Assembly: GCF_012273895.1 (NCBI RefSeq)
Contig: NC_052102.1
Span: forward strand, 2,130,917-2,194,916
DNA from: Zerene cesonia
Taxonomy: Eukaryota; Arthropoda; Insecta; Lepidoptera; Pieridae
Reading direction: 5' to 3'
DNA: 64,000 nt
This document shows positions 10,894-23,149 of this stretch, piece after piece. Every line of letters begins with the position of its first letter. Position 1 is the first letter of the stretch. The translations under genes and the position numbers were made by a program. The notes under the pieces were generated by a model. It did no database searches, was not told the DNA's origin, and saw nothing but the letters and a program-made list of their open reading frames with translations.

Positions 10894-11102
10894 CTAGCTG
10901 CGCCCCGCGGTTTCACCCGCTTAAGTCCGTATCCCGTAAGAATATCGGGATAAAAATTTGCCTATATATTATTCCAGCTGTCCAGCTATCTGCGTACCAA
11001 ATTTCATTGTTAATACATGTTACAGTTCAGTAGTTTTTGCGTGAAAGAGCAACAAACACACTCGCATCCTTACAAACTTTCGCATTTATAATATTAGTAG
11101 GA
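10894..11102 (-). mobile_element. Helitron-like non-autonomous element (copy 2)
   Basis: Plus strand starts CTAGCTGCGCCCCGCGGTTT and ends TATAATATTAGTAGGA; the element is the reverse of copy 1. On its own strand it is preceded by A and followed by T. Confidence 0.8.
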
Positions 11103-13059
11103 TTAGAAGAATAGGATACGATAGGTTTATAGAAACCAATGCCAACATATATGAAATATGTACTTGTTCTTATTTTCATTAAAAAAAAAACGAGCAGTGA
11201 CTTTTTAATTACATCGTAGCGTCCATTCGTCCCTTCGGCATATTCGCGACTGTTGCATGCCGAGCGTACGCCATGATCCAAGCACGTTTTCCACCGATAA
11301 TATGAAGTTAAAATACCGATAGTATAACCGTAGGACTAGTATAGTATTCTATTATCTGTAGTTAGGGGTTGCAATATTGGTTTAGAATGAAAATGTTATA
11401 ATAATTGGAGCATTATTATAAGTATACGAATTCTGGCTTCTTCGCGTTGTAAATATATTGTTTGCACAAATACAACCTCAAAATCGTTTAATATAATTTA
11501 CCTGTCTGTAACTCTTTTGTCTTAATGCTACAATTTTATATAAACATAATATAAATGACAACATTATTTACGATTCGTATTTCGCAAATCGCAAAAATAA
11601 ATCCTTCTTTAGAAAGAAAAAATGAAAGAACGAAAAATCCACATAAATCCCCCGATTTAAGACCAGCCATTGCAAGAGAGCTCTATTCACGTAATATTAA
11701 TAAGTCTACATCAAAAATATTCATTACACCGATTGAATACGCCACCTGCATTTTCAGTTTAGGTGAAGTGATATTAAACACCTTAATCTCAAACAGCTGT
11801 CGTTTGTGTCGTCATAAAACCCGAACTTGGGCGTATATTTCCTAAACTTCATCTGCGATAAAACTTGAGCAATAAATATAGAAAGGTTCACAATTGGTTA
11901 TGATTTTCTTTTATTGAATAAACTTTTACGATAAGAGCACACTTCAGGATCATAAAATCGTACCGTAACGTCAGGGTTTTACAAAGAACGTAGGTATTCG
12001 TTTAGATTATTTATTCGTTATTCTTTATTCTTTTATATTATTTGTTTGAAGTATAGTGGACCAGGATCTTTTCTTGCTCGAGGATTATTTTTGGAAGATT
12101 TGTCTATGTAAATAGAATTGCCTAATTTCTTAATATTGTTAACCAATATGTCGACTAATAAACCCGTTTTTTTGTATCGCAAATATTTACAAGATACGAT
12201 ATATTTCACCTCTCTTATGATAATGATAATATGAAGAACTAATTATATTTATTTGTTGTCTTAGTCGGTAAAGCAGTTGGTCGATGGTCTGATGTTTTTA
12301 CATTATAAATTATATTTAAATTTTCCCATATCAAAACTAAATCACTTTTTTGACAAAACACCATACGTCTTATACCAATAGGTATGCAAAACATATTAAA
12401 TAGCCGGGAAATCATATCCATAAATATCCGAAGAAATCGTATTTAAATATTACCTTCTAATTACTATAATGTGGTATAGAAGAATGGTCATCCAAAACAG
12501 TATATTTTCTGTATTTTATAAGTAGACTCGTATGAAATCGTATGATAATAGCTTCTATACCAAATCTATTTTGCGAACCTACAATTAATTTCGCAAGCCA
12601 AGAGAAGACCATTAGTATAAAATAAATATGAAATACAAAACCGCTTTAGGGTAAAGCAACCGAATTCCGACCCTTACAACTTATTCGCCCTTGTATACCG
12701 GTTGGAATTTAATATCGCGTGTCACAGCATTTACCAAAGTATATTAGAAAATTAAATATAATTTGTGGGAGAGAATCTCAAACGTTTCTATGGTTACCTC
12801 ACGGGCAGATTGATTGCGTCTGTTTTAATTTCGCGAAATCAAACTGCGGCTTAGGTTTGAATAAATAGAGGACGTGATGTTTACACATTGATTACGCGAG
12901 ATTAAAAATGTTCAATGATTTGAATTAAGCCAATTAAATTGTGTGTAAAGTTTTAAATAATAAATTGTTTAGGTTTGAATAATGAATTTCGGTGCCCTTA
13001 AGCATTTTGTTTTACTATTCTATTTTCGTTGCGTGTGTTTATAAATTTTAGACTTCTAT
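11103..13059. other. Unassigned AT-rich DNA
   Basis: A 96-codon frame at 11555-11845 has no recognisable motif and is within what chance gives in DNA of this composition. No other feature can be supported. Confidence 0.4.
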
Positions 13060-13325
13060 ATTACAATCAGTGAGCCAGATACAAGAGCGTACGGGGTATA
13101 ACTTCGAAATGGAGCATCGGATGGAGGTGATAAAGACACGCGCGAAATCGACAATAACGTCTTGTGTGATAGCGCGTGCTGATTCGGTATCATGAATATT
13201 ATTAAAGTTATGACGTAGGATTACATGGAATGTCAGTAGTTGTTTTGATCGTCTAACGTTCGGACGCGCTCAGTCTGTCGCGCCATTAGAACAAAGGCCA
13301 AAGTTCAGTGTCTCGTATCATCGTG

Positions 13326-13814
13326 ATGAATTTCCGAAAACGCGAATTATCCACTCGTATTGCTGAAATCCCTTTCATCAACGGAAAGAAATTGAGCATT
13401 AAATATAACTACAACCCGTGGAGAAAAAATGAAGAATGTATCCTCATCAATTTTGAATCTCTGTTACCGATATTCGATACGATAATGCCGCTAGAGATGG
13501 ACGAGTTCACCAGCGTATCAAAGGTAGATAACTTTGTGAGAATGCACGTTCATCTAAACGTGTGTTCGGACTATCGATACCATTCCTGCTTATGTCACCT
13601 GAAGAATTATAACCCTAACGAGGTTAGAGCGTTCGCGAGGCCCTCGGTTGCTGAATGCAAGTTTGGACACTTTCATCACTATTGCTCTCAGCACGTTAGT
13701 CATTGGTTAAAGTTTTTTTTAACCCCTTTGCTGATCGCCAGAGAAGAAAATAATAGTCCCAATGAAGAGGACATTCAAAGTTACTTGTCTTTTACAAGAG
13801 CCATTACTCATTGA
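13326..13814 (+). CDS. Hypothetical His/Cys-containing protein, 162 residues
   Basis: Single open frame from the first in-frame ATG (13326, G at -3; an in-frame stop lies upstream at 13287) to TGA at 13814. I do not recognise the family. The N-terminal third is basic (MNFRKRELSTRIAEI) and the middle has acidic and hydrophobic stretches. Residues about 80-135 are rich in His and Cys (HVHLNVC, YHSCLCH, CKFGHFHHYC, HVSHW), which could bind metal, but the spacing does not match a zinc finger I know. There is no signal peptide. The stretch is visibly less AT-rich than its flanks and an initiator-like TCAGT lies at 13270-13274. By my rough estimate a frame this long is unlikely by chance in 64 kb of this composition, yet not impossible. 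It could instead be one exon of a larger gene or a remnant. No neighbour suggests a role. Confidence 0.4.
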   Translation: MNFRKRELSTRIAEIPFINGKKLSIKYNYNPWRKNEECILINFESLLPIFDTIMPLEMDEFTSVSKVDNFVRMHVHLNVCSDYRYHSCLCHLKNYNPNEVRAFARPSVAECKFGHFHHYCSQHVSHWLKFFLTPLLIAREENNSPNEEDIQSYLSFTRAITH

Positions 13815-15213
13815 GAGACACAAGATAAGCGGCGGGGACAGAACACGATGTCCCAAATTCTAATGTCAATCGACAGGTCGTGATTGTTATTCTTTACATT
13901 TAAACTAACTCGGGACACGCCGTCTACTAGTTTATCGCGAATATATTTGAACACCTGTCAAATGAAATGATTTATCAAATATGTTTATTTTTATTTACTT
14001 CCTGTGGCTCACAATCACAATAGAATAGTAGGAAATATGTAGAACTAGTTCGAGAGGTGTCAGAAAATGAATATCAAGGTGTATGAGTCTTGCAATGTTA
14101 CTCTGAGTTTCAACTTAGTTCCTCTTACTAGATTTCTTTCAGGGAGGCTAAGTAACAAATATTGCAAAAGAATTGAAACGAAGTATAAGGTTCGAGACTA
14201 GAAGAGAAATTTCTACTGACCACCGACAACATTGTGAAGTTTTCTTGTCGTCACGGTTTGTTGAGAGCAAGAATTCGTAGAAGATAATCATCATAGCTTA
14301 GTGTATTTTATCAGCAACGTAGTGTTCATAGAGTTACGAAAATAGGTACATGTTCGTGATAATAGATATGCGCTTGGTATCGTGCATACAAAGTCACATT
14401 TGACAAGTTTACATTATGCAAATATAACGTTCAATGCACTATGAACAATGTCCAAGGCCGTCCGTCACTTCGTATGTCACTTGGCGGTCAATATTGGAAC
14501 ATGTGAATAAGTTTTTTGTAAACACACTAGTTGATGCAATAGGATGCGATATAAAGTCATGTCTTGATCACGATGGTTTATCGACGGGTCACTCGCATTT
14601 TGCATTGAGCATTCAGCTTAATCTTACCGTAGATATATTTTATGCGCAACAGATGGGTTATCGCATGCGACTTGCGGTCTTGTCAACAAATATTGTCTAT
14701 GTTTCCCAAAGTGGGTGCTAGCGTTACGCGTGACAATGGGATGTTATTCTGTCTCAACGACAAATAATGGTAAATAAAAAACAAGAACAATACTCCGGAG
14801 CAGTGAGACTTGTTTTATTATTCCCCCTTCCCCTGCCAGACGCAAAGACCTGTGGACGTGTATATTAATTAAAACTACAAATTTGTGTTACATACAATAT
14901 TCTACAACAAATAAATGGGGAAGCATACGTTAGTACAAGTAAGAATTGAATCTCCACGCTGCGTGTGACCCTGATACCGCTGATCCGCAGTGAGTAATAT
15001 TATCGTTACATCTCTTTTACACTTGAAGCAACTCGTTACTGTGGATTTGAGACTATCCCACTCATCACTTATCACGAGTGACAGAGAAGCATCGACCACT
15101 CCACGTGACGCGAGCGACAGAGAAGCACTGACCGAAGAATTATTAACTTTCCTACCTTCTTTATTTATTAATTACTATCTACCACTGCATGGTTAAAAGA
15201 TATTTATCAAAAC
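13815..15213. other. Unassigned DNA
   Basis: No supported gene. A 95-codon frame at 14434-14721 has no recognisable motif. The part from about 14990 may be the 5' region of the LINE remnant that follows; it holds a short repeated phrase GAGTGACAGAGAAGCATCGA / GAGCGACAGAGAAGCACTGA near 15075 and 15112. Confidence 0.35.
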
Positions 15214-16099
15214 ATGTATCGTTCACCACCGCCTGAAAATAACCAACTAAATCTAACCTCCCGGCCGGAACCACAACTAAATCTAACTTCTGAAGAAGGC
15301 GTATTTGAGTCGAATATTACATAGAAGACGTTTGTCATGATAATATGCTCATTGAACTGTTCAAGAAATTGTCAAATAATCAAAATTATCGCCTGGATAA
15401 GCTGGAAAAAACCATTTCTGATCTTGACATAAACATAACTTCCGTAAAAAATAATAATAAGGACATCGAGGTGTCCATAAACTTTTTATCTGAAAAAATA
15501 GAAGACTTAGTGTTCAAATAAAAGCGATAAAAAACGAATCCAAGAATCTAGATATCAGACTAAGTAACATAAACGATAGGATTAATAATTCGGAAAGATT
15601 CAATCGAAAAACTAGTATTGAAATAAGGAAAATGCCTAAAAAGTTGAATGAAAAAAAGAATGATTTATTATTCAACGCAGAAAACTTACTCAACACTCTC
15701 TCATTAAAATCTTTGTATCATAACATACGGGACATCTATCGTCTTCCAAGCCGCAAAGAAGTCCATGAATCATCTGTAATTGTGGAGTTTTCGGATACCC
15801 AATCCAAGAACAGTCTTAGACGCCATCAAGAAATTTAATAAGCAGACAGGAAGTACAAAAATTAATTCCAGCCACTTTGGGGAAAGTACAAGGGAAAGCC
15901 TTCTCCAGTCTATATATCGGATTATCTCACCCCACTAGACAGACGCTTGTTCTACTATACGTGGGAAATTGCTAGATCTGAAGGATATGCCTTCTGTTTG
16001 ATGACAAATGGAACAATTTACTTACGCCAAAAAGGAGGAGTACCTCACATACTAATAAAGAATGAAGATCAACTCCGCCAGCATAAAAGTAATATATGA
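15214..16099 (+). pseudogene. LINE ORF1 remnant (CR1/Daphne-like), FP25K-like C-terminus
   Basis: An ATG at 15214 opens MYRSPPPENNQLNL, then stops and frameshifts break the frame at least three times. Pieces in order: a probable coiled coil (LDKLEKTISDLDINI, LSEKIEDL), a central part with IRDIYRLPSR and SSVIVEFSDTQSK, and a C-terminal part YISDYLTPLDRRLFYY ... RSEGYAFCLMTNGTIYLRQK ending at TGA 16097-16099. That last part resembles the baculovirus FP25K domain, which is common in ORF1 of insect CR1-clade retrotransposons. ORF1 proteins bind the element RNA and act as nucleic acid chaperones. The frameshifts show the copy is dead. The clade is inferred from memory of related elements. Confidence 0.7.
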
Positions 16100-16610
16100 C
16101 TAGTTTTAGTTTTGATTTTTTCCTCCATTTCATTCTTGCTTTTGTTTTTTGTATTATTTTTAGTTAATAAAATAGTAATTAATTTAATAAAAGCCAACTC
16201 CTATCAACCCAAGCTCGTATAAAATTCAATTTAAACACAATCAAAACTCATACAAAAACCCAATTACACATGACAGCATAATTAATAAAACTTATTTTCT
16301 ATATAAAACTTACAATACAAGATATAATTTAAATTTTTTGCGCCTTCAAATAATCGTTTATCAAAAACTTACACACACATATATTTATATAAATTTATAA
16401 CAGGCGTGTAATCTTGTAATGTTTTCATTTCGTGACGAATGTAAACAAACAACATCTCTAAGTAAACATATTTTGGATGCACTTAGTCTAGAGACATTTA
16501 TCTTATATTATTTTTAACATTCAATGTCTTAATTAACAATATCAATATGGACTTGGAAAATTATACAAAACCATCTTGTATAGACGTCAATACTTATTCT
16601 GAATAACGGT

Positions 16611-17095
16611 ATGGTTTCAAATGGTATACTTCGCTTAGTAAAGCGAGGCTTCACAATTCTTACAGCTAATATTAGAAGTATCAATTGTAATTTTGACCAA
16701 CTTATTGCTTACATTAGCACTTTGGATATGCAAGTCGATGTCATCGTTCTCACCGTGTGCTGGACGAACTGTGAGAGTTCTCCACCTACAATGACGCATT
16801 ACGACATGCTTTACTCAGGGCACAACCTAAACCAGAATGATGGCATGTAAGAAGAGGCTTGAATACCTTGTGCGACGAACCTCACATGGTGGATGGAAAC
16901 TGTCTAGTGCTATCTATAAACCTGCAGTATCGTTTGCTTATACAGATCACCCACTTACTCCAACGCTACACCTTATCTTTATTCTCTAGACAAAGTACTA
17001 CAAAGTCTCCAAATTTTCTACGGTCTTTCGGTCTTTCCTCCAAGCCACCTTTGCTGTTTGATACTTGGAGCAGTACAAACTTATCATGAACGTTG
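16611..17095 (+). pseudogene. LINE ORF2 remnant: N-terminal AP endonuclease part
   Basis: From ATG 16611 the frame reads ILTANIRSIN near residue 17 and VDVIVLTVCW near residue 42, the start of an APE-type endonuclease of a CR1/Jockey-group LINE. After a stop at 16850 the homology goes on in other frames (DGNCLVLSI, then LYSLDKVLQSLQIF), so at least two frameshifts occurred. In active elements the phrase is LTECW; here the catalytic Glu codon is GTG (Val) at 16755-16757. Reverse transcriptase is absent, so this is a truncated and decayed copy lying 511 bp after its ORF1. Confidence 0.7.
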
Positions 17096-17535
17096 TTACC
17101 ACAACCGTTGAAAAGATTTTAGTGCTGCCGTAGATCATGTGAGACCACTGAACGTTCTCCGCAGTTCATGATCAAAGGAAAAAAGAAAGTCATCATGATC
17201 ATCGTGGCTTCAGAACGTTACGGTTCAGTTGAAAATGTTCACTAGGTTATCCTTCATAGCACATGAACCTGCGGGACTACTAGGACACGTGGCACTGGCC
17301 TCAGTGATTGGTCAGGCCATGGGTTGACGTTAACAGAACACAATGACAAATCTTTATGGCTCTTGAGAGAGAGCTCTTCTCGTCATCTCTCGTCTGCTCG
17401 CTCCATCCGTCAAGCTTTCAAGAAAGAAAGCAAGTCAAGAAAACGTCATCCTAGCCTTCCTCCGAGATGCTTCTCTTTGAAGCTATGGACCGCACGCTCT
17501 TGAGCAACTGATTGTATATCAGCGGTCCACCCCGT
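17096..17535. other. GC-richer segment of unknown origin after the LINE
   Basis: Less AT-rich than the surroundings, with no open frame of interest. Imperfect inverted copies of CTGAACGTTCT occur at 17148-17158 and 17212-17228. It may be decayed LINE ORF2 or a different repeat; I cannot decide. Confidence 0.3.
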
Positions 17536-17675
17536 CTTCGCCCGTGGTCCATATAGCCTTCCTCAATAAATAGGCTATCTAACAATGTGAGAAATTTTCA
17601 AATCGGACCAGTAGTTTCTGAGATTAGTGCGTTCAAACAAACAAACTTTTCAGCTTTATAATATTGGTATAGATT
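17536..17675 (+). repeat. Dispersed repeat fragment (CCCGTGGTCCATATAGCC family)
   Basis: CCCGTGGTCCATATAGCCTT, AAATCGGACCAGTAGTTTCT, GAGATTAGTGCGTTCAAACA and TTTATAATATTGGTATAGAT in this order. Related but shorter runs are at 36330-36490, 37650-37800 and 45745-45890. Common in Lepidoptera from memory; possibly Helitron-derived. Confidence 0.5.
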
Positions 17676-19115
17676 CTATTCGAATATTAATAAAAACCTA
17701 CATATCTCTTGTATTTAGGTTTCTATTAATCCGAAAGTCTGTTTATATCCCATTCAACATTCATACGTTCTAGAGTAATCAATCAAAATTCAATCAATCG
17801 CAAATATCTTAATCATATCATAATCTATAATTATGCTTGTTGTGTACAAGTTCTAGAATATAATCTTCTCTCTCTTCTATATAATTGTACCTACCAAAAT
17901 CTTTGCGCCTTACAATAAAATTTATCATAATCTTCATTTTTCTTCCTCAATTTTAACGATTCATGATTTATAGTGAAAACGATAAGAACCAAAACGTAAA
18001 TCATGAAACGCGCTCCGTTAATTTTATCAGCTCACGTAGCCTTTTTGTGGTGAAGCCGAGCGGATCTGATAGTCTCTTTCATCGTGTGCCGCAATTCTGT
18101 ACGAAATTTTAAAAGGAATTCAAGAGGAAATGTCTTTGAATAAAGCATTGATTGGTACTTTTGTTACAAAATGACGTTACCTCGCACTTGACGCCATATT
18201 AGTGGTTTGTTGGGTTTGTTACTGGTGATAGTAATTGGTACTGGTGGTCCGACTGGCGCCAGCTGGCTATAGTCGTTTTTAGAAGTCTAAATCGAATCGA
18301 CTTTTGAATCGTACATTTTCACCGTAAGTGGGCTGTTTAGTTTCTGAAAGACGATATCGATATAAGCGATCCGCTTACCGTTGGTTGCAAAAGGCGCTTT
18401 TAGAAGTTCAAAGATATATCGCAATTGTTTTGATGTAATATTGTAGCGCCGAGACAAAGAAGGCAGCCGAGCATGACGTAAGAATTAATCCATATATATT
18501 TATTCTACTTATTTTCAGAACCTTTCATATTTTCTATTAAATAAAAGCGTTATCTTTCATTTCACGTGTCTGCATAGGTTGGAATCTATGCATTTATGTT
18601 ATTTTGTATTTGTGTACTGGACACTTATTTCTGTTCGTGTTCAAATTAATTAATAACCTCTATTTTGTTAAAGAGTATTGATTCTTGAATATAATATAAA
18701 ATGACGACGTGGATACTTACAGGTTTAATTTACATAATTACAGGTTTAAGACTTCTTTCTGGTCACAATAGTATGTGAATGTAAAAATGTGAACTTATTT
18801 ATGTTTTAACATTCATTGGCTTATTTACATAAATTGGTTTGTTTTTTTTATCCATAGAATATGTATACCATTATGAGGTGTGTCCGGAGCAAGTTATAGA
18901 GATTTGACTTTTTATCATATTATCCTAGATTGTGTGGAGTTGGAGAATGTAATATGATCATCGGAAATTGCTAGAATGCCTTAGAGACTCATCATTTTGT
19001 GGGCACTAGGCATTAATCGTAGGGCATAGCATAAAACTGATTGTTAATTTATTTATGTAGTAGTTATTTTCGTTATTTCTTGCAAGTTATTGTTGCTGAG
19101 ATGAGAGTGAGATAA
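17676..19115. other. Unassigned DNA with a GC-richer patch at 18000-18490
   Basis: Mostly AT-rich and featureless. The patch at about 18160-18490 contains GC-richer sequence and a possible short exon end (ATGAC followed by GTAAGA near 18474), which could be a 5' exon of a gene outside view or nothing. I do not call a gene. Confidence 0.3.
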
Positions 19116-19172
19116 TCCTACTAATATTATTTATAGGATGAGTATGTGTTTGTTGCTCTTTCACGCAAAAGC
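19116..19172 (+). mobile_element. Helitron-like element (copy 3), truncated to its 5' end
   Basis: TCCTACTAATATTATTTATA, TGTGTTTGTTGCTCTTTCAC and GCAAAA match the first third of the family, preceded by A. The rest is missing. Confidence 0.65.
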
Positions 19173-20854
19173 AATATGAACTTAATCGTTTTTTACATAA
19201 ATTTACATAAATACATATGCGCAATTTTAATTCATAAACTTTACCATAGCTCCAATTGGTGAAATTAATAAGCATCCTGAGGAAATCTTCAAGTCCCAGA
19301 AAGTTCGATGTGATGTATGTGTACCAACCCATAAAAAGCCTCTAAAGCCTCATAGGTCTGTGTCTATTCTGCAAGATCAAATAGGAAATGTTGTTTCTGT
19401 CCAGTTTGCTATATCCCAAACAAAAGCTTTTTTTCTAGGAATAATTTTAACAACTTTTTTTAGAATAAACCAAAATTCAAGGAAAATGCCAAGTGCCCAA
19501 TTAAGAATTTTTCCACTTGAAATCGCACAAAGGGCCAGTTATCATGAAATAAATTGATAATAGACGAGTCCAAGATCGTTTTTTTTTCGTTCCTAATAAA
19601 ACATTTTGTAAAACGTTAACATTCTGTGAAAATGTTTATTCTTTTACGCAACGAACGGCAGAATAAAAGAGTGGTGTACCAGTGTCACGTACAGGCTACA
19701 ATAAAATGATAACTGTGTAAATATTTTATCAAGCCAGCCACGTGTTTGTATTCAAAGCTCGAGCTGAGTAGACAATACTTTATTTTCGGTTTAAATGTTT
19801 TTGTTTAAATGTAAATGATACATGTATACTACTGCATAAGTAAGCGTTTAACTGGAATAAAATGGACATTTTCAGCTATTCTGTGCGCAAAAAACTATGA
19901 TGTATGTAATGTATACAGTATATACATGAAAATTGTTAAATTTCATAAATTAGAGGATATATATAATATATAACAAAAACACGTCTGTTAACACAACCTT
20001 TTTGAAGGCTTATGAGGGTATATAATTTTGTGCGTATAAATAAAATATATTTAATCGCCCTACAAAAAGTCGTGAACCCGAGCTGTAACGCAGTTCTCTG
20101 TTGACGATATACAACTAGCTATCAATTCAAACACACATGAAACATAACTAATTTTGAGTTCAATAAATTATCAAATTTTAATATCCATTCAGACTCTTTT
20201 CCCACCGACCTTAAATAGGGCATAAATGTCAAATACCCCGGTGACGCGTCGATAACGGCCCAAAGAATTCCCTAATTACATTCCGGATGGATTCATATTA
20301 TCCTCGAGAACCATGACATCTTTTTCGCTGTGAAAACTTTTAATATTACGCTGGAATATATTGTATTTATCGCATTATGACAGTTGGGTTAAAAAGAAGA
20401 AAATATAGATAAAAAAATAGAAAATGTCATATTCGTGTTTTATTCGTGTTTTATCGACTTAACTTACTTTTTTAACAAATAGGAGGCGTTTGAGTAGTCC
20501 CAATTTATTACTACTCTTCCTGACATCTATTGGCGAATAATAATACTATTTTTTGGCGAATAATTAAAGTTAAAACAAAAAATAAGCGGTCTATGTTTTT
20601 CAATGATAAAATAACCAACCAAAGTTCTTATTAATGTTCTATGTAAATATGTATGGGAAAGTGTATTTGTTTGTCTTTCTTTCATGTTGCAAAGGAGCGA
20701 TTCACTTCGAGAGTGAGATTACTTTTGGATGGTTTTATTTTCATGGGAAATGCCAAAAATCGAATAAAGTTGCTAAAACATCTAGGTACTTTAAGCATTG
20801 ATGAACAAATTTACTATAAATGTACAAACAAATTAAATATTTTTTTTATCTTAT
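19173..20854. other. Unassigned AT-rich DNA
   Basis: Short frames only, none with recognisable motifs. No RNA gene or repeat border visible. Confidence 0.4.
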
Positions 20855-20970
20855 AGGTGATCAGCTTTCTATGTCCTACCAGACCGATTTTTTTTCTTCG
20901 TCTCCACGGGGTTCGAACCCAGGATCGCTCGGTTCTACACTCACTCGTTAATCACTGTGCCCAGGAGGCA
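20855..20970 (-). mobile_element. tRNA-derived SINE fragment, same family as 7249-7461
   Basis: On the minus strand: TGCCTCCTGGGCACAGTGAT, GAGTGTAGAACCGAGCGATC, B box GGTTCGAACCC, then CGGTCTGGTAGGACATAGAA and GCTGATCACCT. It aligns along the family and stops where the 3' tail of the other copy continues, so it is 3' truncated. Despite the good B box it is not a tRNA gene. Confidence 0.75.
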
Positions 20971-21254
20971 TCCACTAAGGAAATTGTCAAATTCTGTCAA
21001 GGGGATAAAATATGGAATTTTAAACTCGCAGGCGAAGCTGCGGGCAACAGCGGTAAATAAATCTGAAGGATTAACTAACTTTATAACAACTTGTTGAGTT
21101 CAAATATAACTTCTGAAACAACCGTATTCGACTGATTGTATTGACTTTTAAATCTTTTGATTTCAAAAGCCAATAAAGCTAATCACACTTACAAATTATT
21201 TCTATAGTTAAAAAAAATAACGGATTGTATTGGGGCTTTTATTTATTATTAACT

Positions 21255-21445
21255 AACATTTGCCCGTGGTTTCGCACGTGTTAAATTTGCAGTAGTTTAA
21301 TAGATGTTATACATACAAACCTTTCTCTTGAACCACTCTATCTATTAAAAAAATCCATCAAGTCCGTTGTGTAGTTTTAAAGATTTAGGCATACACAGGG
21401 ACATAGGGATAGAGAAAGCTACTTTATTTTATACCATGTAGTGAC
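21255..21445 (-). repeat. Helitron-like dispersed repeat (GCCCGTGGTTTCGCACG family)
   Basis: Plus-strand order: TGCCCGTGGTTTCGCACGTG, TTTAATAGATGTTATACATA, CAAACCTTTCTCTTGAACCA, CACAGGGACATAGGGATAGA. The same order is seen at 56433-56625 and, reversed, at 28592-28780. Confidence 0.55.
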
Positions 21446-21510
21446 GATATTTGCTCTGAAAAAGTTACTAATTGCGTTTAAAAACAAATACAACAATGAT
21501 CAAACTTCCT

Positions 21511-21625
21511 ACTTTATCAGTTGACTTCAAGATGAGGAGGTTCTTAATTCGACTGTATCCTATGTTTGTCACCTTAGAACTATCGGCTGGGTGAATCGAG
21601 TTTGATGGTAATTTTTTTATTTGTA
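21511..21625 (-). repeat. Dispersed repeat (GAGGAGGTTCTTAATTCGAC family)
   Basis: GTTGACTTCAAGATGAGGAG, GTTCTTAATTCGACTGTATC and TGGGTGAATCGAGTTTGATG match in reverse the family at 28385 and 39350. A short piece, ATACAGTCGAATTGGAAATC, is also at 26679. Class unknown. Confidence 0.5.
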
Positions 21626-22099
21626 TTTAGGCTTCCGTTTAAATTGGGTTTGATTCTGACTATCGATTTATAAGATTATTGCAACTAAAAATTGATATTA
21701 TATTCTGTTTAACTCAACAAACTTTTATGTAAGAGGTTTTACTAATGCTTATTAATAAAGTTTTCCCTTTAACACATTGTTCTGATAAACGACCCAATAC
21801 CGTTCCCAATTTCATATTCAATTCTCTGATTATAGTTTGATGTAGTGTCGATTATTCAAAGGAACTATTATGTAACAATGGACCCCTAATTTGGTATACG
21901 ATCGTACCTATTATTGTTAATTGACTGAATTATGTAGGACAGGTATCTAATAAGCTAAAGCATACAAAAACTTTTGTACTTTCAATGTAGTTTCGTTTTT
22001 ATTTAATGTTCATCGAATTTGAACCATTATGGCAATAATTTAGTACAAAATGTGTCTCAAATTTAATTGAGTTATGTATCTTTCTATAATTACTTTAAT
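21626..22099. other. Unassigned AT-rich DNA
   Basis: Nothing supportable. Confidence 0.4.
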
Positions 22100-22336
22100 A
22101 GGTTTTTTTAATGTCTTAGTGGGCAACTGAGCTGGGTCGTTCGCCTGATGGTTACCGATCACACCCACCCGTGAAAATTCGGAGAGTTTGTGTCTCTGTG
22201 TATGCGCTGCCCGCCTTTATGGGGTAAGGAATAAGGAAGGATAGTACACAGGAAAGAAGGAATGGATTGGGATGATTGAGGAAAAAGAATCGGAACTCCG
22301 TCTCCCCTAGTTGGTGTACGTAGTTGCCCACTAGTG
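22100..22336 (-). mobile_element. Poly-A SINE, decayed, head missing
   Basis: Plus-strand order: T-run, GTGGGCAACTGAGCTGGGTC, GTTCGCCTGATGGTTACCGA, GCGCTGCCCGCCTTTATGGG, GAAAGAAGGAATGGATTGGG, AACTCCGTCTCCCC. The head half is absent; the copy breaks off near a second GTTGCCCACTAG at 22325. Confidence 0.7.
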
Positions 22337-23149
22337 TTGTTGTTCGTTTAAATGGATTATATTTTCAGTGTCTGTATATAAATTAACGCGTTGTGTTTCC
22401 CAAAGACTTCTCTTTGAAAGCAAGCATGAGGTAAACATCAACACCGTGTAAAGTCCAGGATCGGTGACTCGAATCGTTTGATGTCCGTTCTTTTGTAATT
22501 CAACGTCAAAACATAGGTCAGCGCGTGTTCACATGTTTTTTACGTAAGACATTGTATGTGAATTAGAGAGATTATTTTTAAAACGTTAAATGGTTGATGC
22601 TGTAACAACTTAAGATGTTGATAATGCAGTAATCAATAAAAAATAAGAAAGAATAGAATAAAGATGTATACACAAAGACATGGATTGAAATCCAGTCCTA
22701 GAATTTGAAAAAATTCTTTTTTTCTGTTTTTCAGGTTCAAACTTTTAAGATTATCTTTCTAATGTGCACAAGACAAGACTTCCCCAATACGAATACTTCC
22801 GTTAGAATAATTAATGACCTGTCCAAACTTGCACGTCACCGTTTGTAACTGGAGCGAAACGCAAAAATAAGACGTTAATGATATCAGCAGTAATCTTGTG
22901 AGATTGATATTTCATATTTACTACGAGTCTTAATATTACATTACATGCATGTATTGCGTATCAATTAATGTTTCAGTAATTCCTTCAACCTGGAACATGT
23001 AACCACGTAAGTGCTGAGTTTCTCTTGGTTTGTTCATTTCATTATGGTATAATGAACACTGGTATTGTTGAATCAACATCCCTTAGCTTTTGTTTTGCGT
23101 AATTTTAATGGTAGGTAGTATTATATACATAGTATAAAATTTGTGGTCC
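22337..23149. other. Unassigned DNA
   Basis: No gene or repeat border visible. Confidence 0.4.
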
